In this document: positions 16,223-23,153 of the stretch, piece by piece
Position numbering within the stretch: position 1 is the stretch's first letter
Layout of the letters: each line of letters begins with the position of its first letter
Source: Xylophilus ampelinus
GTDB lineage: Bacteria > Pseudomonadota > Gammaproteobacteria > Burkholderiales > Burkholderiaceae_C
Length of the DNA stretch: 64,000 nt
Reading direction: 5' to 3'
Assembly: GCF_901875635.1 (NCBI RefSeq)
Contig: NZ_CABFMN010000081.1
Location: forward strand, 17,316-81,315
Notes under the pieces: model-generated
Databases searched by the model: none
The model's input: the letters and a program-made list of their open reading frames with translations, nothing else
Told to the model about the DNA's origin: nothing
Translations under genes and position numbers: made by a program

Positions 16223-16887
16223 CACTTCATCCAGCGTTGCATGAGCGGATCAGCCAAGATTGAGCCGGCCACCTTGCGCCACTGCCTATCGATCTCGGTT
16301 AGGTCGCCGCGCTTCTGCGCGATAGGCAGCGCCGCCTCGTAATAGGCAGCCTTGCGAGCATCCATGTTCGCCTGGGCCTGGGTCAGATCGAGAATGAAGT
16401 CGTTCGCCTCGGGCCGGTTCTGGAGCGACACATAGGTCTGATTGAGGCGCTTCGCGTCGCCCTCGGTCGACGTGCCCTTTTGTTCGATTTGCTTTTTCAT
16501 TAGGCGATCCATCGCGACCGACTGGAATTTCTGAGCGTTGGCAGCGAACATTTCGGCGCTCTTTGGGGCAACGCCAAGGCCGGCCAACACGTTGGCGGCG
16601 GTGGCTTTGGCTTCCGTGCCCCAGCCAGTGCTCAGGTCGATGCTTCGAAGCGCCTGAATGCTGTAGCTGACGCGCCCACCCCCAACACCCACCGTGTAGT
16701 GGATGGGAGCGCCTCCCTGCTGCCTGAGGTTCTTCAGGTGCCCAGCAGACAGACCCAAGAGAGCAGCTGCATCAGCCTCGCCGACGCGCATATCCGCCGA
16801 TACTGGCATGTCCTCGGAGGCAACGACCGCGGCCAGGAGGATGGCGGTGGCCTCGACCCGCTCCGCAGGGGAAATGCCAGCAATCAC
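16222..16887 (-). CDS. HTH protein with phage-type C-terminal region (221 aa)
   Basis: Residues ~30-85 form a MerR/AlpA-like helix-turn-helix (VGEADAAALLGLSAGHLKNL, then a GGGRVSYSIQALR wing). The rest is helical and ends ARKAAYYEAALPIAQKRGDL, then DRQWRKVAGSILADPLMQRW, a pattern I associate with proteins encoded beside phage ejection genes. Its stop and the ejection-type gene's start overlap by 3 bp, and it overlaps the previous gene by 4 bp. The role could be regulatory, structural or both. Confidence 0.65.
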   Translation of the reverse strand: MIAGISPAERVEATAILLAAVVASEDMPVSADMRVGEADAAALLGLSAGHLKNLRQQGGAPIHYTVGVGGGRVSYSIQALRSIDLSTGWGTEAKATAANVLAGLGVAPKSAEMFAANAQKFQSVAMDRLMKKQIEQKGTSTEGDAKRLNQTYVSLQNRPEANDFILDLTQAQANMDARKAAYYEAALPIAQKRGDLTEIDRQWRKVAGSILADPLMQRWMK

Positions 16888-17231
16888 CGGCGCCTCCCGT
16901 ATTGCTCAGAAAAGTAGCGCAGGAGGTCCGGCTTCAGCTCAGCGGGAGTTTTGAGACAGTCCCGCCGCATCTCCTCCCGCCGTGCGTCGTCATCACCCCA
17001 CCGATCACAAGCCCGCATCGCGGCGGCTAGAAGCTGCTCTTCGAGCCTCTCGGCCTCCGCCTGGCACTCCTTCAGGTACGCGACTATCGCCGGCTTGTTG
17101 GCCCGCAGCAGGTCGCGCTCGCTGTCATGGAGCGTGCTGGCTGGACTCACGAGCAGCTTGCCATCAGGCCTCAGTTCAACCGTGAAGCCCTGCGCCCACA
17201 ACACCTCTAGGATGGACTGAGGCGTGCGCAT
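16884..17231 (-). CDS. TubC-docking-domain-like element protein
   Basis: The 115-residue product has an amino-terminal ~55-residue unit (ILEVLWAQGFTVELRPDGKL, LLVSPAS, RANKPAIVAYLKE) with the strand-strand-helix pattern of TubC_N-like domains. Such domains are frequent in phage proteins near replication genes. A charged helical tail follows (RACDRWGDDDARREEMRRD). ATG at 17231 overlaps the helicase TGA by one base. Interaction with the primase-helicase is inferred from context only. Confidence 0.6.
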   Translation of the reverse strand: MRTPQSILEVLWAQGFTVELRPDGKLLVSPASTLHDSERDLLRANKPAIVAYLKECQAEAERLEEQLLAAAMRACDRWGDDDARREEMRRDCLKTPAELKPDLLRYFSEQYGRRR

Positions 17232-18487
17232 CAGAACGCCTCCGCATCCGCCGAAGATTCCGAAGGTTTCGAAGATTCCAAGATTCCGGAGACGGAACCT
17301 TCGGAATCTTCGTGAGCCGACCGCAAAGATTCCGCCGAAGATTCCGAAGGTTCCACGTTCAGAAGACTGGAGCCTTCGGAATCTTCGGAACCTTCGAGCG
17401 TGACACTGGAATCTTCGGTGCCGGGTAGACGCCAGTACCAACCGCCTTGCATGCCGCCTTTCTTCCGGACGACGCCCAACTTCTTCGATGCAGCCCAGAT
17501 CTGCTTCTTGGTGAATCCTGCAGCCTTGAGTGGCTTGCTCGCGGTGTCAGCCTCGGTCCACGTCGCAGCGGAAAGCTCCTCGCGCAGCATCGAGCTGGCA
17601 TCCGATGTGTCCTCCCCGTCGTCGTCGCTGGGGTCCGTCAAGAGATCGCGAGCGGTTCCCTCGACGGCCTTGCCCCAAGCGATCCGGCTTGCCTCGATGC
17701 CGCCCATTACCTCGATCTGCTCCAGGTGGTATTCGAAGCCGCCGTCGTCCGGGCCGATGTTGGACTTGGCGCGGGCCAGAATGCGCGCGTCCTGGCCATC
17801 CTCGCCCTTCACCTTGGCAGCGACCATGACCACCCGGGCGACAGCGGAGAAGGCCACACTGCCAACCACGCGTTGCGCCGGATCTTGGCCCTGCCCGCCC
17901 TTAGCGAAATGGGTGATGCCAACGATGGCGCACCCGCATGTCGCGGCCAGGTCCACCAAGGGCTGGAGCGACCGGCGAACCTCGGTGTTCTTGTGGCTGT
18001 CACCGTTGACCGCCGAAACGACCGGATCGACCAGCACCATGCGCACATCACCGATCTGCTCGATGGCCTGGGTCAGTTGGGACAGGTCACGCGCCGGGTC
18101 GAACGGCACCAGCTCGCCGTCAATCCTGGTGCCCTGCACGAAGAACACCCGCGCCGGATCGCCACCGGCCGCGACGATGCGGGGCAACAGCGTGTCGGCT
18201 GCATCGTCCTCACTGGAGAAGATCACTGCATTGCCCTTGGCGCACCGCGCGCCGTCGGGCCAAACACCGCCAATGGTCACAGTTGCGACCATCGTGAGAC
18301 CCAGCGTCGTCTTTCCCTGCCCAGGCGCACCAGCCAGCAAATGGAACTTCCCGTTCGCCAGCCAGTGACGCCACAGCCAATCAATGGGCTGGGGGTTGAG
18401 CTGGCTGCCGCAGACGATGGCAACCGCGTTGTTCGGGTCCATGGGCGCGGCCCTGGCAGCCTCGATGTTCTTGAGCACGGCGTTCAT
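17231..18487 (-). CDS. RecA-fold replicative helicase (AAA_25/RepA-like)
   Basis: Hexameric-helicase-type ATPase. The 418-residue product has Walker A GAPGQGKTT (about residues 53-61), Walker B MVLVDPVVSAV, and the GITHFAKGGQGQDP / GSVAFSAVARVV blocks of the RepA/KaiC-like family. A winged-helix-like segment follows (AGFTKKQIWAASKKLGVV), then a 60-residue Ser/Glu-rich low-complexity tail. The codons of that tail carry a cluster of 16-bp inverted and direct repeats, listed separately. The 4-bp start overlap with the primase gene indicates a coupled primase-helicase pair for element DNA replication. Confidence 0.85.
   Translation of the reverse strand: MNAVLKNIEAARAAPMDPNNAVAIVCGSQLNPQPIDWLWRHWLANGKFHLLAGAPGQGKTTLGLTMVATVTIGGVWPDGARCAKGNAVIFSSEDDAADTLLPRIVAAGGDPARVFFVQGTRIDGELVPFDPARDLSQLTQAIEQIGDVRMVLVDPVVSAVNGDSHKNTEVRRSLQPLVDLAATCGCAIVGITHFAKGGQGQDPAQRVVGSVAFSAVARVVMVAAKVKGEDGQDARILARAKSNIGPDDGGFEYHLEQIEVMGGIEASRIAWGKAVEGTARDLLTDPSDDDGEDTSDASSMLREELSAATWTEADTASKPLKAAGFTKKQIWAASKKLGVVRKKGGMQGGWYWRLPGTEDSSVTLEGSEDSEGSSLLNVEPSESSAESLRSAHEDSEGSVSGILESSKPSESSADAEAF
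17253..17386. repeat. Iteron-like cluster at helicase 3' end
   Basis: GAAGATTCCGAAGGTT occurs at 17253-17268 and 17337-17352. Its exact inverse AACCTTCGGAATCTTC occurs at 17296-17311, and a 15-bp near-copy of the inverse at 17372-17386. Partial units (GAAGATTCCAAGATTCC at 17271-17287, GGAACCTTCGA at 17387-17397) lie between. All are inside the helicase coding frame. Either a replication origin/protein-binding cluster or a by-product of Ser-Glu repeats in the protein. Confidence 0.6.
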
Positions 18488-19314
18488 GCCTGCACCTCCA
18501 CTTTCCCGGCGAGCCGGTGCAGGTCGTTCATATCTGTGTCCGTGTCCTTGCGAGGCAGTCCGTCGAAATTCGGCATTGCAAGCAGGCCCCCGACCGCCTG
18601 AGCGGCTTCTGTCGCCGCCTTCAGGCCCGGGTTGCCTTCGGTCTTCCAGTCGTCGTCACCAGCAATCACCAGCGTGACGCAGGGGAACTTGGCTCGCAGG
18701 GCCTTGGCTACAGGCAGGAGGTTTCCGGCGTTGAACGCGACCGCCACAGCTAGGCCGGTGTCTTCGTGGATCGTGGCGCCCGTGGCGTAGCCCTCGCAGA
18801 CCACCAGACGGCCCGAGGGCCGACCGATTGAGCAATAGCAGCCCTTCACCCGCCCACCAGGCATAAAGCGCTTCTCACCGTCCGGCGCGATGCTCTGCAG
18901 GCTCCAGAGCCGGCCCTCTGTGTCTCGCATGGGAACTAGCAGCGTATGGCCGCCCTCGATGCGGATGCCGTAGGCCTGAACACCCTTGTTCGTCAGGTAG
19001 GTGTGTTCCGTGACCGGCTCCGCAGCAGCCCAACGGCGTGCAGCAGCCTCAGCGGTTTCCGCCTGTCGCTCGCGCTGTTCCACGTCGTGTTGGCGGCGCA
19101 GCGCATCCATCCGACGCTTGAACGCCTCCCGCTCGGCCGGAGTCAGCTCGCGATCATTCCGGCGCGTCTCCACCAGCCCGCAGCGAAAGCAGTGCGCCAC
19201 GCCGTGACCTTCGCCGGCGATGGTGACGCCCATGGTCTTGTCCTTGGCTGAACGACCGCAAGCGGGACAGGAGACACGGCAACCGCCAGCAGAGTATTCG
19301 TCGAAATCGATCAA
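18484..19314 (-). CDS. Toprim primase of the element
   Basis: The 276-residue product starts with a zinc-ribbon (CPACGRS...HCFRCG, residues ~17-45). It then has a linker helix and a Toprim domain with the motif VVCEGYATGATIH (acidic catalytic residue) and the metal-binding VIAGDDDWKTEGNPG. It resembles phage P4-alpha-like/Toprim_3 primases but lacks a fused helicase, which is supplied by the next gene. It overlaps both neighbours by 4 bp (ATGA). The pair could prime and unwind the excised element independently of a helper. Confidence 0.88.
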   Translation of the reverse strand: MIDFDEYSAGGCRVSCPACGRSAKDKTMGVTIAGEGHGVAHCFRCGLVETRRNDRELTPAEREAFKRRMDALRRQHDVEQRERQAETAEAAARRWAAAEPVTEHTYLTNKGVQAYGIRIEGGHTLLVPMRDTEGRLWSLQSIAPDGEKRFMPGGRVKGCYCSIGRPSGRLVVCEGYATGATIHEDTGLAVAVAFNAGNLLPVAKALRAKFPCVTLVIAGDDDWKTEGNPGLKAATEAAQAVGGLLAMPNFDGLPRKDTDTDMNDLHRLAGKVEVQA

Positions 19315-19484
19315 ACTGCACCTCCGATCAGGCGCAGGAACGCCCCCAGTGCCGCCAAGTCGGGGCAGCGGCGAGCAGCACCGACCCGCGTGACGACATA
19401 GCCGCCATCGGCCATCTCGAAGACCTCATGGCCCAGGAGTGCCAGTCGAGCACGGAGCGTTTCGAGGAGCTTGGATTCAGACAT
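19311..19484 (-). CDS. Small element protein (57 aa)
   Basis: Begins MSESKLLETLRARLALLGHE and continues VFEMADGGYVVTRVGAARRC, a short helix-strand-strand fold rich in hydrophobics. The stop overlaps the primase start and its ATG sits inside the end of the preceding mini-gene, so it belongs to the same coupled unit. No family name is recognised. Confidence 0.6.
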   Translation of the reverse strand: MSESKLLETLRARLALLGHEVFEMADGGYVVTRVGAARRCPDLAALGAFLRLIGGAV

Positions 19485-19587
19485 GAGCCAGCCCCCCACG
19501 TTGGATCAACCAAGCTGCCAGCCGATAGGACAGGCAGCCTCGGACAGCCGCCATGACGATGGCGGTCTTCATGAGCCGGCGGATCAC
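19477..19587 (-). CDS. Mini-gene, 36-residue basic amphipathic peptide
   Basis: A GTG at 19587 overlaps the preceding TGA (GTGA) and reads IRRLMKTAIVMAAVRGCLSY followed by RLAAWLIQRGG. The stop overlaps the next ATG. This type of short Arg-rich amphipathic peptide is often seen between regulator and primase genes of phage-like elements. An ATG at 19572 would shorten it to 31 residues. Evidence is the tight coupling on both sides. Confidence 0.5.
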   Translation of the reverse strand: MIRRLMKTAIVMAAVRGCLSYRLAAWLIQRGGLAHV

Positions 19588-19934
19588 GCCTTCACCTCTT
19601 CAATAAGGGAGTAGAGGGCGGCTCGCGGGTGGGCATACCCGTCGCGGTCGACGACCGTGATGCGATTGGTCTGAATGTTCCAGCCCTGCTTGCGCAGGCC
19701 CCAGATCCGAGCCGAGATCTGGAAAATCCCGATCGCCCTGAATGAGTCCGTCGTCTGAGGGCGAACGCGCAGCGCGGCGATGATCCGCGCCTCCTGCACG
19801 CGCACTGCATTGCCTCGGGTGCTCAGGGCCTTGGCATCTTCAGGCGATGCCGCGACAATAGACGCAGATTCAGTGCTTTGAGATTGCGACGCCCCGCCCG
19901 CCAGCGGGGTTTGTCGTTTCTGGCGGGCCGACAT
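19584..19934 (-). CDS. Winged-helix-like DNA-binding protein (116 aa)
   Basis: After a polar ~45-residue leader the product has VQEARIIAALRVRPQTTDSF, GIFQISARIWGLRKQGWNI and ITVVDRDGYAHPRAALYSL. This is the helix-turn-helix plus wing pattern of a family found in many betaproteobacterial prophages. It probably regulates the replication operon. ATG at 19934 overlaps the previous stop by one base; its stop overlaps the mini-gene GTG. Confidence 0.7.
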   Translation of the reverse strand: MSARQKRQTPLAGGASQSQSTESASIVAASPEDAKALSTRGNAVRVQEARIIAALRVRPQTTDSFRAIGIFQISARIWGLRKQGWNIQTNRITVVDRDGYAHPRAALYSLIEEVKA

Positions 19935-20170
19935 CAGTCCACCCCCAGGAGCTTGCGCAGATCAGCAGTGGGCCAGGCAAGCCGGCCGTTGATTCGGCGA
20001 GGCCGGATCGGGCCGTCTTCCCGGATCGCCCAGAGTCGCAGCGTCTGCTGCGCTCGGTTCAGGTGGTAGGCCGCGACGGCCGTCGGGAGTGCTGCCCGAG
20101 TCTCGGATTCGAGCGATGGTGGTTGAACTGCAGCGGATGCCACGTCGTTCCCCCTTGGGTTGTTGAACAT
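19934..20170 (-). CDS. AlpA/MerR-like HTH regulator (78 aa)
   Basis: Contains LPTAVAAYHLNRAQQTLRLW, then EDGPIRPRRINGRLAWPTAD and LRKLLGV, the helix-turn-helix with R-x-x-GR-x-x-W wing of excisionase/AlpA-type proteins. It heads the long leftward operon ending near 12255, so it is a candidate activator of the operon and/or excisionase for the integrase. Two near ATGs are possible; the first is kept. Confidence 0.7.
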   Translation of the reverse strand: MFNNPRGNDVASAAVQPPSLESETRAALPTAVAAYHLNRAQQTLRLWAIREDGPIRPRRINGRLAWPTADLRKLLGVD

Positions 20171-20239
20171 GGCTTCTCATCATGGGCATATTCCGGCAGG
20201 TAAGTGCTTGCCGATTGCCTACCGATCACCTGCCGTCAA

Positions 20240-21463
20240 CTAGCTTGCTGCAAGGCGCGCAATGTGCGCCCGCACGTCCTGAGCAAGCGCCTGCCTCGTA
20301 ATTTTTAGGCTTTTGGCTACCTTCCCGATCCCCCTGGGCAAGTGGGAATAGGTGTCGGCAGGCATATCCAACCCTGCGTCCAAGCAGGCCCTGTATCGGT
20401 CCGCTTGCCGCCTCGCCTGATCCATCGTCGAGGCTGGCTCAGGATGGGGGCGTTCGGCGAAGGCTGGCGCCGTCTGCTTTTCTATTTGGTCGCGCGGCTG
20501 GTCGTCCAGCGCACCCGGCCATTCGGATCGAACCGCCTTTTCGAATTCGTCGGGCCGCAATGAGGTTCGAAAAAGCGCCGCTCCCATGAAAAACGACTCC
20601 GGCGTTCCTGATCCAGGCTTTCTAACGGTGAGTAGTCCGTCCTCAACCATAGTCCGCAGTCTCTTCTGAATGTCTGCAACGTCGACTGCTCTAGAGACAA
20701 GTGCGATCTCGTCGAACGGGTCGGCGTGTGGGTTCTGTGCGTCATAAATGAGATCTGCAGCGCACGAGAACGGGAGCAGGATTCTGGACGCGATTGCCGC
20801 AGACAACGTTGGCGGGATGGTCGGATTAAGCAATTCCTTGACGACGCGACGGCGCCACTGGCTCATCTGCTCATCTGCGGCTGCGCTTCGGGAGTCCGCC
20901 TCTCGGGCTAGGTCAGCGGTCATCGCCTTGGCTTGAGCGCGTCGTATGCCTCGCTCTTCGTCTGATATCCCGACGGCCCATAGATTGACCGTCTCATTTG
21001 CCGCCTCATTCGCCCGATCGTGCGCTTGCTTTGCCTCTTGCGCCGCCTGCTCCAAGTCGACAGGTCGATCGCCTACTACCCTACAAGCGCGCTGAAACGC
21101 TGCGTAGGCTGACTTGATTGCCTGTCGTGCCTTCGTGCCTCGGAGGCCTAATCGCTCAAGCATCCCAGCATCTGGCTCTCCTTCCATCATCCCGAAGTCA
21201 GAAGCCACAACGGCGCCTGGCCCGAAAACGAGGTAAGCGGCAAGTTCGCGCGCGTTGAAGGGCGCCGGCAAGCCGGGGGTGCTCAGCGGGTCGGGGCCAC
21301 TCTCGCCAAGATCACAAGCCGGCGTCCAGTGCACGTCGTTGCCCGAAGGGAATGAATTCAATACTGCTTCTGCGGTCCAAACCCCGTCCGGACGGACGTC
21401 GAACCACTCTCGGTCATTGAAGATCAAGCGCGCGACCTCGATCCCATATCGCATTTCGTCCAC
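20240..21463 (-). CDS. Unknown 407-aa protein between integrase and regulators
   Basis: No domain recognised for most of its length. The amino-terminal part has LIFNDREWFDVRPDGVWTAE and a helical region with KSAYAAFQRACRVVGDRPVD. The middle has an Ala-rich coiled stretch (QEAKQAHDRANEAANE). The end, DTYSHLPRGIGKVAKSLKIT followed by RQALAQDVRAH, looks like a carboxy-terminal helix-turn-helix. A GTG at 21463 preceded by GAAGGG is chosen; ATG 21454 is nine bases further in. Base composition is a little lower in GC than the chromosome. It could be cargo or an immunity/regulatory protein. Confidence 0.6.
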   Translation of the reverse strand: MDEMRYGIEVARLIFNDREWFDVRPDGVWTAEAVLNSFPSGNDVHWTPACDLGESGPDPLSTPGLPAPFNARELAAYLVFGPGAVVASDFGMMEGEPDAGMLERLGLRGTKARQAIKSAYAAFQRACRVVGDRPVDLEQAAQEAKQAHDRANEAANETVNLWAVGISDEERGIRRAQAKAMTADLAREADSRSAAADEQMSQWRRRVVKELLNPTIPPTLSAAIASRILLPFSCAADLIYDAQNPHADPFDEIALVSRAVDVADIQKRLRTMVEDGLLTVRKPGSGTPESFFMGAALFRTSLRPDEFEKAVRSEWPGALDDQPRDQIEKQTAPAFAERPHPEPASTMDQARRQADRYRACLDAGLDMPADTYSHLPRGIGKVAKSLKITRQALAQDVRAHIARLAAS

Positions 21464-21556
21464 GATGCACCCTTCTCGGCATCCTTCGTTGGGATGCCCC
21501 AGCAGGCGGGTGAAGGTGACCCGCTTTTCAACCCGTCGGCCTAGCTGGGGCAAAAC

Positions 21557-22849
21557 TCAAGCGGCTTGCTTCTCCTCAACCGGGAAAGGCACAGCAGCAA
21601 CCTCCAGCATCCACCGCTCGATGCGCTCGTGATGGATGCGCAGCAGGTCGAGAGGACGGACGGTGTAGTGCTTTTCCGCGGTGGCGCTCGGCTTGTGGCC
21701 CATGATCTGGGCGACTACCCCTGCAGGGATCTCAAGCCACTCCGTGAGGCTCTTGAAGCTGCGGCGCAGCCCGTGCAACGTCAGACCATCGATTCCGGCT
21801 GTCTTGCAGGCGGTGACATGTGGAGCGCGCGGAAGAGAAAGCCGACCGTCCTCAGCCGTTGGGCTGGAGAACACCCAGCCCTTTTTCGTCCGAGGCAACT
21901 CCTGTAGCAGCGCGTGCACGTAGGGCGTCAGGGGAATCACCCGCTCGCCCTCAACCTTGTCGCGGATGGTGATACCACGCCATTGCTCGTTGACGTCCGC
22001 CCACCGCATATCGAGCACTTCGCCAGGCCGAGCCCCCGTGAGCAGGATGATCTGCAGGTAGGCGCTGATTGCGGGGTTGCCGATGTTCCGGATGGCCTGG
22101 AACCAAGCAGGAAGTTGTTCCTTGAGAAGGACGTCCGTCTTGACCGAGGGCCGCCCGAACGCCTGGCGCGCCCGCTTCGTCTTCGCCGGATTGATCGGAA
22201 CGATCGCCTTGTAGTCGGCGTGTTCGCCGCACCAGTTCAGGAATGCCTTGAGGCACCGCCAGGCCAGACGGCCCTGCGTGGGACGCGTCTTCGCTTCCTT
22301 GGTCGCCCAGATCTCCACTTCCTCCGGCGTCAGGTCGACCAACCGCATTGACAGAAGCGAGTGAATCGGGCCGGCGATCGTGACGCCTCGACCATCCGTC
22401 CCGCGTTTTGTAACCTTGCCGCCCTCTTTGGCCAGCGCCTTGTGGTCCGCCAGGTGCCGATCACCCCACTGGTCTTTCCTGTCCTCAAGATAAGCATTCC
22501 AGGCAGCACCCACCGTGGCGGTGGCGTACTTGGCAAGTGCCACCTGGGTCGCGGCCTCAGCGAGCGCAGCCCGCTTCACCTGCCGGGGGTCTTTCCCCTC
22601 ATCAATGTGCCGTTGCAGCTCGCGAGCCTTCTTCTGCGCCTCGGGGATGGGCCATGACTCCGGGCTGCCGATGGTGACGCGCACCGTCTTGCCCTGGTAG
22701 ATGCCCTGGAACACATAGGACGGCTTGCCGCTGGGCGTGGTGCGCAGGCCGAGACCAGGTGTGCTCGCGTCCCAAAGGAAGGCTTGCGCCTTTCCCGGGG
22801 AGCACTTGAACGCAGCTACGCGAGGTGCGGTGAAAACAACCTTGGCCAT
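21557..22849 (-). CDS. Tyrosine integrase of the tRNA-Asn element
   Basis: Site-specific recombinase that inserts and excises the element at tRNA-Asn. The 430-residue product has an amino-terminal arm-binding DUF4102-like domain (LRTTPSGKPSYVFQGIYQGK), a SAM-like core-binding domain, and a catalytic domain with Arg in TGARPGEVLDMRW, HGLRR, GHK and the nucleophile Tyr in EKHYTVR. All catalytic residues are present, so it should be active. ATG at 22849 is chosen by the conserved MAKVVFTAP start; it lies just inside the right arm-type repeat. The gene starts 157 bp from attR. Confidence 0.93.
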   Translation of the reverse strand: MAKVVFTAPRVAAFKCSPGKAQAFLWDASTPGLGLRTTPSGKPSYVFQGIYQGKTVRVTIGSPESWPIPEAQKKARELQRHIDEGKDPRQVKRAALAEAATQVALAKYATATVGAAWNAYLEDRKDQWGDRHLADHKALAKEGGKVTKRGTDGRGVTIAGPIHSLLSMRLVDLTPEEVEIWATKEAKTRPTQGRLAWRCLKAFLNWCGEHADYKAIVPINPAKTKRARQAFGRPSVKTDVLLKEQLPAWFQAIRNIGNPAISAYLQIILLTGARPGEVLDMRWADVNEQWRGITIRDKVEGERVIPLTPYVHALLQELPRTKKGWVFSSPTAEDGRLSLPRAPHVTACKTAGIDGLTLHGLRRSFKSLTEWLEIPAGVVAQIMGHKPSATAEKHYTVRPLDLLRIHHERIERWMLEVAAVPFPVEEKQAA

Positions 22850-22854
22850 GGTCT

Positions 22855-22876
22855 CGATGTAACGGCGGATGTAAGA
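22855..22876. repeat. Putative integrase/excisionase arm site, right
   Basis: Identical 22-bp copy of 8235-8256, with GATGTAA heptamers at 22856 and 22868. It lies directly upstream of the integrase ATG and could also autoregulate int. A further inverted pair, TCGTTGAT at 22948-22955 and ATCAACGA at 22979-22986, lies between it and attR. Confidence 0.6.
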
Positions 22877-23005
22877 AATCTGCCCAATAAAAGCGCAACC
22901 TCGATCAACACATGAACTGGCTTTCCATCCAGCCATTCCCACGTAACTCGTTGATTTGCATTGATTCTATCGACGCTGATCAACGAAGCAAGATGTTTTT
23001 CCGTT

Positions 23006-23118
23006 CGGACTGTTAATCCGTAGGTCCCTGGTTCGAGCCCAGGTCGGGGAGCCAAATAAAAGGCCGCATGGCCCTTAGCCCCGCTGCTGCAGTTTCTGTA
23101 GCGCGGGGCTTCTTCTTT
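23006..23118. repeat. attR: displaced 3' half of tRNA-Asn plus terminator
   Basis: Begins at the anticodon stem (CGGACTGTTAATCCG) and matches 8106-8218 with one mismatch. It is a 49-bp tRNA fragment with its terminator, not a functional tRNA, and marks the old chromosomal 3' end pushed away by integration. Confidence 0.93.
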
Positions 23119-23153
23119 GGTGCTCCGGCAAGTGCGGCTTGGCCGCACTGTCA

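Larger units (their letters stand above)
8106..23118. mobile_element. ~15-kb integrative element in tRNA-Asn, satellite- or podovirus-like
   Basis: Bounded by direct repeats at 8106-8218 and 23006-23118, with an integrase whose start faces the right repeat. Inside are a tyrosine recombinase, AlpA-like and other HTH proteins, a Toprim primase, a RecA-fold helicase, a transglycosylase-bearing phage ejection-type protein and many small proteins. There is no recognisable capsid, portal, terminase, tail or plasmid-transfer gene. The main gene block, 20170 down to 12255, is tightly overlapping and looks intact rather than decayed. The flanking chromosome carries dispersed repeats that are absent here, which fits horizontal arrival. 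Confidence 0.9.

Noticed and set aside
17231..17420. CRISPR-like array at the helicase end
   Set aside because: The repeats are mixed in orientation, unevenly spaced and in coding sequence, with no cas genes; no CRISPR array is seen anywhere in the window.
23006..23054. Second tRNA-Asn gene
   Set aside because: Only the 3' half from the anticodon stem is present; it is the attR remnant.
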